Positions 9,080 to 19,707 of a DNA stretch of 64,000 nucleotides are shown here, in pieces; positions within the stretch are counted from its first letter, which is position 1, and every line of letters starts with the position of its first letter. The DNA comes from Raffaelea ambrosiae (Eukaryota; Ascomycota; Sordariomycetes; Ophiostomatales; Ophiostomataceae). The DNA lies in contig PCDI01000010.1 of assembly GCA_002778195.1 (NCBI GenBank), positions 248,001-312,000 on the forward strand. Reading direction: 5' to 3'. The position numbers and the translations under genes are program-made. The notes below the pieces were generated by a model. It was not told where the DNA came from. It saw only the letters and a list, made by a program, of their open reading frames with translations, and did not search any database.

Positions 9080-12000
9080 TCATACACCCTCTTCCTCCGC
9101 ATTCAGTCTGCCCATCGCCTGTCTTCTGCCCTCCACGGGCCATACCTCTACGAGCCCGTTGTCGGCATCGGTGCTCAGGATCTTTCCCCGGGTCACAACC
9201 CACTTCATGTCCCTCTTCGCCGCCCACACCGCATCGACATCGGCCACGCCGCTTGGGTAGATCACCAGGTCGGCGAGCTTGCCCGCCTCCACCGAGCCCA
9301 GGACCGCGCCCAGCCCCAGGCTCTCTGCGTTGCCGCGCGTGGCGCTCTCCAGCACCTGGTAGGCCGGCTGGCCGCCCATGCGCATCATGTCCATTTCCGA
9401 GTGGTACAGATAGCCAATCGGCATCTCGCCGTGGGCGCCCACATTGGTCCGGACCCCGCGGTCCCGGATCTTTTTGGTCGAGATCGTCGTGTTCAGGAAC
9501 TGGTAGGACGACGCGGGCGCCTGCTTCACCTCGGTGAGGCTCTCCAGGATCGCGTGGGGGAGGAACTGCCGCAGCTTGGCGTCGGCCGGGAGGTGCACCG
9601 ACTGATGCACCCAGTGCTGGCCGAAAATGCCGCCGTAGTTCATCACCGCCAGCGGCGTGTAGGCGCTGCCCGCCGCGGCCACCAGGCTGAGCACGTCGTC
9701 GTACAGGTTGGCGATCGGCAGGGGGTGCTCCAGCGTGGTGTAGCCGTCGATGAAATACGTCAGATCCCAGTCGAGGGACCATCCGCCCTCGGGGACGACC
9801 AGCATGCCCAGGGCTGCGGCGGCCCGGAGCAGCCGCTGGCGGGCCGAGCGCGCCACCAGCTGGTAGTTCTTGGCCGTGAAGGAGCTGTCGCCGCCTTCCA
9901 CCTTGATGCGCAGCAGGGCTGCGCGCGCGTCGTCCAGCGAGTTGATCTCGGTGTACACGCTGGGCTGCGTCGACCCGTAGAGCACGTCGCCCGTGTGGAA
10001 CACCCGCGGCCCCCACATTCGCCCCTTTTCGATGCGGTTCCGCTCCGACACGCCGGCCACGTTCCGGCTCGCGGGATTGTGGATGGTGGTGACGCCGTAC
10101 GCGAGGAAGAGGGCCATCTCCCACGACGTCACCGGATACTTGGACAGAAAGCCGCCCCAGTGGCCGTGGAAATCAATGAAGCCGGGCAGCACCGCACCCC
10201 CGCCGAGGTCAAAGACGGCTGCGTGCTCCGGGATGGCGCTGGCCGACGATCCGGGACCGACTTCCGTGAACACGCCCTGGTGGATCACGACAGTGGCATT
10301 CTTCAGCACGCGAGGGAGCGTGTCTGCCATGCTGATCAAGGACGCATTCACAAGAACAAGAGGCACATCCGAAGACTCGGCCATGTGCTGCCCCAAGGCG
10401 CTCGGCGAGGTGATGTTCAGCGGCACCGACGACGTGGCCCTCTGGGCACACAGCCCCTGGTCCCGCGACCGCTGGGTTGTGCTCGGCAACTGGCAGCTCT
10501 TGCGCACCTCGTCGATGGCGGCCACGTGCAGTGTTGGGCCAAACAGCCAGAACACAGACTTGCCGTCGCCACTGAAGGCAACATCGTGGCCTCCATCTTT
10601 GGACAGCCTGACCAGCCCGTGCGGCGTGTCTGGGTCCCCGGGCTTGCTCCAGATGGCCGTCATGCTCTGGCGATGTTCCGGGAAGGGAGCGAGCCAGGCG
10701 TGCTGGAAGTCCCGGAACGCAATGTAGGTTGGCGGGCCGTCCAGACCATTTCCAGGCTGGCTTGCTGCCATCTCCACAGACGTCTTTCCCGTCGCCACCA
10801 GAGCCGTTGCACCAGTATCGAGGCTGTAAGCAGCGATGGACGTGGGGTTTTGCACAAGAAGCGCGGCCGTCTCGTTTGACAGCTGGAGGGCGAGAACCGT
10901 CTCCTGGCTGGTGGACAAGCCCTCCAGGCGATGGAGGTCTGTGACTCCGGCTTCGCTGTCTCCAGAGAGATCCAGCTGGCCCACCCAGACGCCCTCGCCA
11001 AATGTCTCCTCAATGTCCCCCGTCATGTAATCGGCGCCCGTCCGCACAAAGGCAATCAGGCCATTGCCAGCCACGGGTGAGAGGTATCGTCCCCTTGGAA
11101 TGCCGGCAACTTCAATGACACGACTTGCATCGTCCTCGTCGGCAAGGTACAAGGTCGTGAAATTACGGTCGTCCCAGCAGGCTTGGATCAAGACGCTCGT
11201 GTCCTGGACGAAGGACGGCGAATAACAGCCGGTTTGCTCAGCTGGTTTCGGCAGGTGAGTCGCTTCCCCTGTCTGCACATTCACCACATAGTTGTCACCA
11301 GCAGCTTCGACGACGACCTTGGTGCCCGCCACATTGCTTCTCAGACCACTGAAACTCTGAATCCGAACATCCCTTGCCAGCTCGCCGGCCCTGATGTCCA
11401 CCTCGTTGTATCGAGTGTCGCCGAGCTCGAGGCGGATGTCGGCCGTGAAGTCCAGCCTCTCCGGCGGAGCCGAGGCCACCCTCTCACCCAGGTCGTTGAA
11501 CGTCAATGGTATGGTCCATATGTGGCCCTCGGACCAGATCACGAGGCCGGAGCCGTTGCCACGAAACCCGTAGTTGGGGTAGGCACCCATGAACGCGGGA
11601 ATCGTGCTCACGTCGTACGCCAAGCCATCCCAGACGTAGTGCACCGTCCCCGACCGCATGTCTTTCAAGGCCAGGACGCTCTTGTCGTCCACACGGCGAA
11701 CGAACGCCAGCGTGCGGCCGTCCCTGGAGAGACGGGGCATGTTTGCGCCGCCTGGGCTGGCCGGCTTGTTGGGCGCGCTCGGCGATGCTGCCACGACCGT
11801 GGTCACCTTCTCTGTGGACGTGTCGAGGAGATAAATCGAGTTGATGCCCGCATGCACGTCCTTGTTGTACGAGAACTTGCCCGCATCGTCGTCGTTGGCG
11901 TTCCGGCTAAAAATGATGCCCCGGCCGTCGGGGTGATACCGCCCCTGCTCGGCCCCGAGCTGACTCTCAAAGTACCTCGCCGCGGGCCAGGACGCGGGCA

Positions 12001-12775
12001 GTTTCCGGGCCACGACTCTTCTGCCGCCATGCTCGGGGAGTTGTTTTGGGGACCGGTTGTACTTGGGGAACTCCCAGAGCTCCCCGGCGCCGTTGGGTCG
12101 GCCCGTCAGGAACCACTTTGTCGCGATAATCTTGGGTTCAGTGGGATGGAACGCGGGCGACGAGAACATCCGAAAGGTGGCGTTGGTCTGCTGCACTGCG
12201 GCTGCGCGCATGTCGTGCCCGGACGCGGCCCGCGATGCCATGTCGTGGCAGTCCGTGTACGGCATTGTCCATATGTTGTCCACGCCGAAGCCAGCGTCCG
12301 AGATGAAGACAATTTCCGAGCCGCTGCTTGAAAACTCGACATCCTTGTCGAATGGGATGCCCCGAAGAAACGGCCTGGCCTGCGTCGGGCCCTGTTGTGT
12401 CCTGGGGGTGCTGTCCATGCAGTACAGATCCCCCAGCATGTCAAACACAATCTCGTCCAGGTGCGGGTGGACCGCAATCCGGAGCCATGTCCCCTCGGAA
12501 ACGGTCTTGGACAAGACCCTCGTATAGGAGACGGATCGTGAGATGTCCCAGGGCTCCTCGGCTGGCCGAAGCGGGTAGTCTGTGTCGGGGTAGATGTCGT
12601 CATTGGCTGTCGGTACGGGGCTGGGACGCCACGATCTGTAAAGCGTGCTTACAATGCAGGCCCCCAGGATGATGTGTATTAAGTATCGCCTCGCCGTTCT
12701 CGTGGTCCTATGCGATGCTGGAATACTGGCGGCGGCCGTGGCCGCAAGCCATCCGTTGGCAAGGTCCTTCCCCAT
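9080..12775 (-). CDS. Membrane-anchored beta-propeller amidohydrolase, intronless, 1231 aa
   Basis: Single open frame of 1231 codons with no intron, unlike most neighbours. Residues about 31-49 form one hydrophobic helix (YLIHIILGACIVSTLY), giving a type II membrane topology. Residues about 80-780 contain repeated TolB/WD40-like (PD40) blades, with strings such as SSSGSEIVFISD, LSRDGRTLAFVRR and AFSGDGKSVFWLF. The C-terminal 400 residues are an amidohydrolase domain with PGFIDFHGHWGG near residue 867 (HxH metal site), a later TLEHPLP and GAHGEMP. This propeller-plus-amidohydrolase layout is known from bacterial proteins; with the lack of introns it suggests acquisition from bacteria. It is divergent from a second amidohydrolase 444 nt away. 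The substrate is unknown, probably a peptide- or amide-like molecule outside the plasma membrane. Confidence 0.85.
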   Translation of the reverse strand: MGKDLANGWLAATAAASIPASHRTTRTARRYLIHIILGACIVSTLYRSWRPSPVPTANDDIYPDTDYPLRPAEEPWDISRSVSYTRVLSKTVSEGTWLRIAVHPHLDEIVFDMLGDLYCMDSTPRTQQGPTQARPFLRGIPFDKDVEFSSSGSEIVFISDAGFGVDNIWTMPYTDCHDMASRAASGHDMRAAAVQQTNATFRMFSSPAFHPTEPKIIATKWFLTGRPNGAGELWEFPKYNRSPKQLPEHGGRRVVARKLPASWPAARYFESQLGAEQGRYHPDGRGIIFSRNANDDDAGKFSYNKDVHAGINSIYLLDTSTEKVTTVVAASPSAPNKPASPGGANMPRLSRDGRTLAFVRRVDDKSVLALKDMRSGTVHYVWDGLAYDVSTIPAFMGAYPNYGFRGNGSGLVIWSEGHIWTIPLTFNDLGERVASAPPERLDFTADIRLELGDTRYNEVDIRAGELARDVRIQSFSGLRSNVAGTKVVVEAAGDNYVVNVQTGEATHLPKPAEQTGCYSPSFVQDTSVLIQACWDDRNFTTLYLADEDDASRVIEVAGIPRGRYLSPVAGNGLIAFVRTGADYMTGDIEETFGEGVWVGQLDLSGDSEAGVTDLHRLEGLSTSQETVLALQLSNETAALLVQNPTSIAAYSLDTGATALVATGKTSVEMAASQPGNGLDGPPTYIAFRDFQHAWLAPFPEHRQSMTAIWSKPGDPDTPHGLVRLSKDGGHDVAFSGDGKSVFWLFGPTLHVAAIDEVRKSCQLPSTTQRSRDQGLCAQRATSSVPLNITSPSALGQHMAESSDVPLVLVNASLISMADTLPRVLKNATVVIHQGVFTEVGPGSSASAIPEHAAVFDLGGGAVLPGFIDFHGHWGGFLSKYPVTSWEMALFLAYGVTTIHNPASRNVAGVSERNRIEKGRMWGPRVFHTGDVLYGSTQPSVYTEINSLDDARAALLRIKVEGGDSSFTAKNYQLVARSARQRLLRAAAALGMLVVPEGGWSLDWDLTYFIDGYTTLEHPLPIANLYDDVLSLVAAAGSAYTPLAVMNYGGIFGQHWVHQSVHLPADAKLRQFLPHAILESLTEVKQAPASSYQFLNTTISTKKIRDRGVRTNVGAHGEMPIGYLYHSEMDMMRMGGQPAYQVLESATRGNAESLGLGAVLGSVEAGKLADLVIYPSGVADVDAVWAAKRDMKWVVTRGKILSTDADNGLVEVWPVEGRRQAMGRLNAEEEGV

Positions 12776-13219
12776 CGTCGTCTAGCATGTCTCACGTGAC
12801 TGATCAAGCGGTATCCGAAAGAGCATTGCCCCGAGGCTGGTGTACGGTGCAATTCACCTTTATCATGATCGGAAAAGAGGACGGCCTGGTAGCCATGTTC
12901 TGGACCGGTCCCTTGTGGAATAGGCTTTGTACGTAATTGCCGGCATTGGGCTTCAACCACTTGAGTGTTATCAGGCCGGCTTTCAAAGTGGATTCTGGTG
13001 ACCGGCACTCCTCCTTTGTGCGGCCACTCAGCAAGGGGGGGGGGGCACCGCAGCAAGGGACACTGCTGGACCCGTTTATGTGCACTAGGTTGCTTATATG
13101 ATAGCTTAGCTTGTGTATTCTTCTACTACAACCATGGCTTTGAAGCTCCGCGGACAGCTTCACCGACGGAAAGCTGTACAGACAGCCTCGCAGAAAGCAA
13201 GAGCGCAACTTTACGCAGA
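12776..13219. promoter_or_regulatory. Divergent promoter between the two amidohydrolase genes
   Basis: 444 nt. Visible elements are a CACGTGAC E-box at about 12794, the perfect palindrome GGACCGGTCC at 12902-12911 and a run of nine or more G near 13037. The palindrome has inverted CGG-type halves and could be a binuclear-zinc site, but that is a guess. Confidence 0.35.
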
Positions 13220-14784
13220 ATGACCAGCTTTGAGTTCATCAGCCGGGACGAGGCCAGCTCCCATGCCTCCCATGGCATGCCGGTGCGTCTGGCACGCGCG
13301 CCCCCAGAAACGCTGCCCCCGGTACAGACCCTCGCCGACCTCAAGACAACCATCTACCCGCCCAATCCCAGCTACGACATAGCCGAGAAGCCATGGCTTC
13401 CGGGGCCGCAAACGCCCTACCTGGTGTACAACTGCAAGCTCATCGATGTGCGCGCCGGCCGCCTTGTGCCCAACATGACGCTGCACCTCGCCGGCGGAAA
13501 GATCACGCGCGTCGCACCCACGACGCCGCAGGACGTGACCGGCGACTTCCGCCTCGGCACACAGAAGGTGGTCAAGATCGACGCGAGCGGCTACTTTGTC
13601 TGTCCGGGGCTCATCGACTGCCACGTCCATCTGATGGCCGTCCACGGCAGCGCCACCTTGCACGGCGCGTTCACGTTCCCGCACGAGACGGCGGTGCTGC
13701 GGACGGCCGGCACGCTGCGGGGCATTCTGTCCAACGGCTTCACCACGGTCCGTGACACCGGCGGCGCCACGGTGGCCCACGCGATGGCGACGGACGAGTT
13801 CTTGATCCCGGGGCCGCGGGTGTTCCAGGGCGGCCGCATGCTCTCGCAGACCGGCGGGCACGGCGACGACACGGAGGTGTGGAGCGACGACCACTGCTGT
13901 GGAGGCAGCGGCATCGCCAGTTCCGCGCTGGGCCGGGTGTGCGACGGCGTGCCCGACTGTCTGCGCGTGGCGCGGGACAACATGCGCAAGGGCGCGACGC
14001 ACCTCAAGGTGTGCACGTCGGGCGGGATTGCCTCGGCGACCGACAAGCTGGAGTCGATGCAGTTCACCGTCGAGGAGCTGCAGGCCATCACGACGGTCAA
14101 CAAGAACATGGGCGGCACGCTCGTCACGGCCCACTGCTACACGGCGGAGGGGGTCCGGCACGCCATTGCGGGCGGCGTGCGCGGCATCGAGCACGGCAAC
14201 ATGATCGACGAGGACACGGCGCGGCTGATGGCGGACAAGGGCGTCTTCCTGACCCCCACGCTGGCCCTGCACACCTTTGTGACCATGCCCCCCTACGACA
14301 AGTTCGAGACGCCCGAGGGCCTGCGCAAGAACGCCATCGTGGGCGACGCAGGCATCCGCGCCATCCGGATTGCCGAGGAGGCGGGCGTCACGGTCTGCTA
14401 CGGCACCGATACCACAGGGCCCACCCTCGTAGTTCAGGTAAGACGTTGGCAATCCCCCACACCACACTTGACGAAGAGAGCGCGACTGACCGTTGGTTCC
14501 CCCAGACGTATGAGTTTGTTGTGAGAAGCAAGCTGCTTCCGAGCCCGGTTGTTCTGCGTCAAGCGACACTCAACGGAGCGAAGCAGCTGGACATGGAGGG
14601 CAAGCTGGGAGAGCTGGTCGAAGGCGCCTTTGCCGATGTGCTGTTCCTGAGGAACAACCCCCTGGAGGATGTGGCGTGCCTGGACAGAATAGAGGAAACA
14701 CAGGCTCTGGTGATCAAGGATGGGAGAATTGTCAAGAGCCGGATCCCAGAGCTGATCCCGGAGAGGAACTGCGAGTGGAATTGA
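13220..14784 (+). CDS. Amidohydrolase, imidazolonepropionase/prolidase-like
   Basis: Exons 13220-14437 and 14506-14784 join in phase 0 across a 68-nt intron to give 498 aa. The start at 13220 (MTSFEFISRDE) is preferred over longer frames because upstream codons lack coding character. The metal centre of the superfamily is complete: CHVH near residue 136, LKVCTSGG (carboxylated Lys), AHCYTAEG, GIEHGNM and the late Asp in CYGTDTTGP. The closest families are metal-dependent hydrolases acting on dipeptides or cyclic amides; ochratoxin amidases belong to the same broad group. No signal peptide is seen, so it is probably cytosolic. It could complete breakdown of a product released by the divergent membrane enzyme. 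Confidence 0.88.
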
Positions 14785-15018
14785 AGGCCACCCGACACGT
14801 GTACATTTCGTTGAGAGTGTTCTGATTAGCAAAAGTTTGTGAATACAGAAAGTTGCCTTGTAATCAGACAGCCAATTTTACACGCTAATCAGTGGCATTG
14901 GTACTAACTACACTATTTAGAACGACAACATCGTAGTTATTGCACAGATGTCCGCATCCAAAGTTCTCCAATCTTTTCCGGTAAGCCAGAACGCCGACAA
15001 TCCATATGTGTACAATGC

Positions 15019-16758
15019 TCATTCGCTCGCTTCAGACTCGGTGTCCTGTTCGTCTGCTCCGTGATCTGCTTCTGTGCAGCCACGAGGTGGGAAGTGGGAG
15101 AATGCCAGCACCACGACAGCCAACAGGGCAACGGCCTCGATTTATGTCAGTAACTACACCGCACAGACAATCGTATACAAAAGGGGGGGGGCATGTGCAC
15201 TTACAGCGTTGCAGTAGAACGTCAGGTACGCCTTGCCCATATCCGAGAACAGCGAAAAGACGAACCCGAACAGACCCAGAGTGCTCAGCATGGCCATGTT
15301 CTCAATCAGGGTCATGACCTGCAAAGCATCGGCCTGTTTCCCGGGCGGACACATCTCCGTGATGACGCCCTTGCTGGCCGGCGCCGACCCGCTGGCCAGC
15401 GGCAGCAGAAAGCCGGCCAGGTAGATGTGCCACCGCTGCGTGGCAAAGGCGACGGAGGCGGTCACCAGCCCGTCCGCGACGAGGGACCAGCGCAGGAAGG
15501 CCAGGTCAAAGGCCTGGCCCGCCGTCGCGTCGACCGCCGGCGGCGAAGCGACCGGCTCCTGCTCGACGAGCACGCCGGCCCCCACGTCAAAGTCTGCGGG
15601 GTGCGTGGGCAGTTCCGCCGTGGCCGCCGCCGCCGCTGTGGCGTCCCCCCCGGCCGCGTCGGCATACCAGGCCCTGCCCCGGTCGATGAGCTTGGGGAAG
15701 AGGAACAGGAGGGCGACGCCGCGGATGAGCGAGTTCATGCTGATGAGATAGCCGTTTTCGGTCGGGTGGAAGTCAAAGGCCGCGGTGGCATACATCAGGA
15801 TCAGGAGGGGCGCGTAGCCCGTGGCCAGCACGCCCATGAACACGCCGAGGGCCAGGAACAGGATGCCGCGGTGCCGCAGGGACGTGCCCTGGGCCGTCAC
15901 CAGGCGCTGGGGCGCCAGGACCTTGAGCGACCCAAAGAGCGCCTCCAGGGTCTTGGACCGGCGGCCCTGGCCGGCGTCGACGGCCATCGGAATGTGCGGG
16001 ACCGCGGCGACGACATAGAGGCAGCTCGCGGCGAACAGGACGGAGGCGGTCTGGAAGGGCTTGCCAATGCCAAAGGTGTCGCCCACGATGCCGCCCAGAA
16101 GATAGCCCACGGCCGTGCCCAGCATGACGCTGCCCTGGAGCTGCCCAAAGACGGCCGTCCGCTGCAGCGGCGGCGTGACCTCGCCGGCGGCCGTGTTCAG
16201 CGCCAGGAGGTAGCCCGACGGGCCTCCCCAGATGTTGATCAGCTGCGACGTCTGTATGAGGACGATGCCGGCGCGCGCGCCGACCATGACGCCGACCGCC
16301 TGGATGGCCACCCGCACAGCCGGGGCCAGGGTCTGCACGGCCAGCGCGGCCTTGGGCCCCAGCTTCTTGATCTGCCACCCGGCCACGAAGAGGTTGATGA
16401 CGCCGCAGAACGTTGTGGTTAGGCCTAGCAGGGAGACCTGGGCGGCCGTCCCGCCGTCGACCTCGTTTCGCGCGCACCGGTCGCCGGCTCCCGTGAAGGG
16501 CGGGTGGTCCTTGTAGAACTGGTCGCATTCCATGATGCGGAACGCGTAGAGGATTCTGTGTGGGCCCCGAGACGCTCAGTATCCAGTCGGCCGCGCGCGG
16601 GACGGGCCAGTCAATGCTTACGGTACCTGGGTGAAACTGAGAGAAATCGAGATGATGAAGCCGGCAAAGAGAATCTTGGATGTCGTGGACACGATCCCAC
16701 GAGGGACACGAGTCGCTTTGCCGCTCCCCAGCAGGGGCGTGGTGTCGTCGGCTGCCAT
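15019..16758 (-). CDS. MFS transporter, SLC46-like
   Basis: Three exons, 16758-16622, 16555-15205 and 15135-15019, give 534 aa; introns are 66 and 69 nt. The N-terminus MAADDTTPLLGSG carries a DxxxLL signal that often sends transporters to the vacuole or endosome. The first helix runs into TQVPILYAFRIMECDQFY, which appears only after splicing and matches fungal MFS proteins related to the SLC46 (folate/solute) group. A variable loop at about residues 330-370 is rich in Ala, Asp and Thr. The last exon supplies the final helix (AVALLAVVVLAF) and an acidic tail. It converges on the amidohydrolase with 234 nt between stops, and it shares a promoter with the permease on its other side. Confidence 0.85.
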
Positions 16759-17271
16759 GGCTGTCTTTGTGAGCGCGGTCTTGGGATCGGATCACGATGT
16801 GTGTGGACGAGCTGCAGCTCTCTGCCTCGCAGACCTGGATTGGCTTTTAGTGGAAAAGAACCCGGGCGCGCCATGGCAGCGACAAGCCTCCAAATCACCG
16901 AATAGGGAACATCGCAGAGCTTGAACCCCGATTCTGCCGTTTATCTCCCCCAGTGCCGTGCCATGTGGATTGTACCGGCGACTCGAGTGGAACTCGACGA
17001 TTTCCTCACACAGGCTTATCTGCACGCGCGTAACCGCACCCAGCAGGCTCCGCTTAGGCTTGACCGATATGGGCCGTCCAGGGAGATAACAACAGCAACC
17101 CGTCAGGCTACTAAAGCAAGGCCGGCGAACATGCATTTCTGTTTGTCTGCGAGCCCCGTAAGAGCATTGTCGGTGGATCCTTCTTTTGACACCACTCTAC
17201 GATATTCTTGACACAGACTTTCTCGTTTGTCTTTCGATTTTGGGGGGGCCTCCACGACTGCAACTGTGAAC
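16759..17271. promoter_or_regulatory. Divergent promoter of two transporters with GATA sites
   Basis: 513 nt between two MFS starts. GATA-type sites occur at 16941-16946 (TTATCT), 17015-17021 (CTTATCT) and 17084-17089 (AGATAA). Three sites in about 150 bp fit nitrogen control, as in the 6.4-6.9 kb promoter. Confidence 0.45.
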
Positions 17272-19329
17272 ATGGCCATGTCTGCACCAAAGCCATCCGT
17301 TATGCATAGGCTGAAGGGTAAGAGACCTTGCCACCGCTGCCAGCGGCAGACGTGATGACCCGTGATGGCGTCGTGCTAACGCATCGACAGTTCTCGTCCT
17401 TGGGGACGAGGCTCAAAGCAAGGAGGAAGCGCGGCTTGTCCGCAAGATTGGTACGTGTTGGTCCTCAACTGCCCCCCCCCCCCCCCCATTCCCGCGGAGA
17501 GTCCACTGACAATCGTACTGGCAGACTTTTTCATATTGGTAGGCAGGACGATGGGGAGACGCACCTGTCCAAGATTCTTCGCCAGGCGGCGCCACAGACC
17601 GCAGCGCAGCTAACAAACCACGTCAGACATACTGCTGCTTGAGCTTCTTCTTCAACTACCTCGGTAAGCACATCGCGCAACACGCTTCTCCCGCGCCTAG
17701 GCTCTCTCTTGATCCCATGCTGACCCAGATCGCGGCAAATCAGACCGGGCCTCGTTTGCCAATGCCTATGTGAGCCGACCGTCCAGGCCAGGTTGGTCGA
17801 GACACCCGTCGTGTGCTAACAGCCGTGCTCCAGGTCTCTGGCCTTCAGGAGGCCCTCGACCTCACGGGGACCAATTACAATGTTTTGCTCTCCATGACGA
17901 CAGCCGGGTCAGTATGCCTCCCATCCGTTGCAGATCTCTCTTCGTGCCTGGGCAGCCTTCTAAACGACCGTCCCCCCGCACCAGATACACCATCGGCCAG
18001 ATCCCCCACGGCATTGTCATCCAAAAGATCGCCCCTCGCATTTGGTTTCCCTCCAACGTCATCGTCTGGGCCGGCTTGACCATGTGCTGCTCCGCCTGCA
18101 AGACGTATGCGCAGCTCTGCGTCGTCCGCTTCCTCATGGGCCTCATTGAAGCCAGCACGTACTGCGGCACCGTGTATGTGATTGGCAGCTGGTACAAGGA
18201 GAACGAGATCGCCAAGCGGACGGCCATCTTCACCGCCTCGGGCCAGGCGGGCACGATGTTTGCCGGCATCATGATGACCGCCATCCGAAAGGGCATGGAG
18301 GGATACCACCACCTGGCTGGTTGGCAGTGGGTATGTATGCGATGGGCGCGTGATCAGGAGAAGTCCAGTCCCCATCTAACAGGCGGCACCTTCCTCAGGT
18401 ATTCCTCATTGACGGCATCATCACCCTGCCGATTGCCATCATGGGCTTCCTCTACTTCCCGGACCTGCCCGAGAACACGAAAGCACCCTACCTCTCCCAG
18501 CACGAGCGGGCTCTGGCTCTTGGCCGACTTCCCCCCAAGCGGGAAGATGGCCACAACATCAATGCGTGGAGTTTGATCAAACGCACATTTGGAAACCCTG
18601 CATTGTACGTCCTGTCCTCTCCGGGGCCTCCAGGAGCCTCCCATTCTAACACCAGGCAGCTACATCCTGTGCTTCTTCTCCCTGATCTGCGGAGCTCTCG
18701 AAGCCTTCTGCGTCCAGAACCTCTTCCTTCTCTGGATGAAATACCAGGCCAAGCTGGGATTCTTTACCACCTCCCAAATCACCACCTACCCCCTGGGCAT
18801 CCAAGCCGTGGGAATCGTCTCCAACCTGCTTGCTGCCGTCTACATCGATGCCTCCGGACGGCGCGTGCCCATGGGCATTCTTGCCTGCTGCCTGCAGCTG
18901 GTCAGCACGATCATCCTCATTGTGCCGGGCGTCCCCTTCGCTGCCACCTTCTTCGCCTACTACTGCGCGGGCACGAGCTACATTGTCAACCCTCTCCTCT
19001 TTGGCTGGGCCAACATCATTCTGAAGCGGGGCGGTGATGACGCGGTGCGCAGTGTGGTCCTGACGAGCATGAACGCGGCCAGCCAGATCCTCTACGTCTG
19101 GTGGGGCATTGTGCTCTACCCGGCCGACAAGGTTCCCTATTGGCGCAACGGCTGCATCGGCATGCTGGTGGTGATTGTCTTCTTGGCGGCCATGCTCTGG
19201 GTTGTGTACTGGCTGGATGTGCGGACGGCCCGGATGTGGCCCGAGGTGCCGGTTCTGGAGGCGGCCGCGGAGAAGGCAGCCCAGGACGAGGAAACCGTCC
19301 GAGAAGAGGTGACGGAGAAGAAGGCTTGA
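17272..19329 (+). CDS. MFS permease of the pantothenate/allantoate (FEN2/DAL5-like) family
   Basis: Nine exons: 17272-17317, 17391-17450, 17525-17538, 17627-17663, 17729-17769, 17834-17907, 17985-18330, 18399-18604 and 18660-19329. They give 497 aa, and every junction keeps the frame. Joining them rebuilds VRKIDFFILTYCCLSFFF and FNYLDRGKSDRASFANAY, the hallmark start of anion:cation symporters of the pantothenate (FEN2/liz1) type. Exon 3 has only 14 nt. Twelve membrane helices are expected, with an acidic, Lys-rich C-terminal tail. The carrier probably imports a carboxylate such as pantothenate, allantoate or a small amide at the plasma membrane. A second ATG lies two codons downstream at 17278. 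A run of 16 C sits in intron 2. Confidence 0.88.
17472..17487 (+). repeat. Poly(C) run of 16 inside a permease intron
   Basis: Sixteen consecutive C in intron 2 of the permease gene. It is a likely length-variable site and a sequencing-error hotspot, and it has no effect on coding if the intron is removed. Confidence 0.8.
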
Positions 19330-19707
19330 GATGTGGCCAAGCCACAACCAGAATGGGGTCGTCTTTGTAGGTAGAGTCATCGCTTAGGAAGATTGGATAC
19401 TCCCGAGAGCCAGGGGGCCGGGGCTTTGGAACCCAAGGACTACGTACGGCCTCCCACACCATCCCATACTCCAGTTTGCTGTCTGCACAAAATGTATGCC
19501 AAAATCATCATGTTCCGTCAGTCCATACCTACCCAGTGACTTTCCACATGTCTCTTTGCCGTGTTTCCTCGAGAGAGTGGTCCCCATAGCTCGTGCCTGG
19601 CCGCTTGCTTCGCACAGGTTTCACGTGGCGGCTTTCGCATCGAGACAGCATTCCACTGGACACTTGCATCAAAACACAGGACAGTAGAATTCTCATGACT
19701 ACTTGCT
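19330..19707. other. Spacer between convergent genes; no gene seen
   Basis: 378 nt between the permease stop and the aldo-keto reductase stop. Short open frames only; likely 3' UTRs. Confidence 0.4.

Noticed and set aside
8999..10879. 626-codon plus-strand frame
   Set aside because: Antisense shadow of the propeller-amidohydrolase; His/Arg/Gly-rich with no motif.
12902..12911. GGACCGGTCC palindrome as a regulator operator
   Set aside because: Single occurrence; a 10-bp palindrome in 64 kb of GC-rich DNA can be chance.
13211..14569. 452-codon minus-strand frame
   Set aside because: Antisense of the second amidohydrolase.
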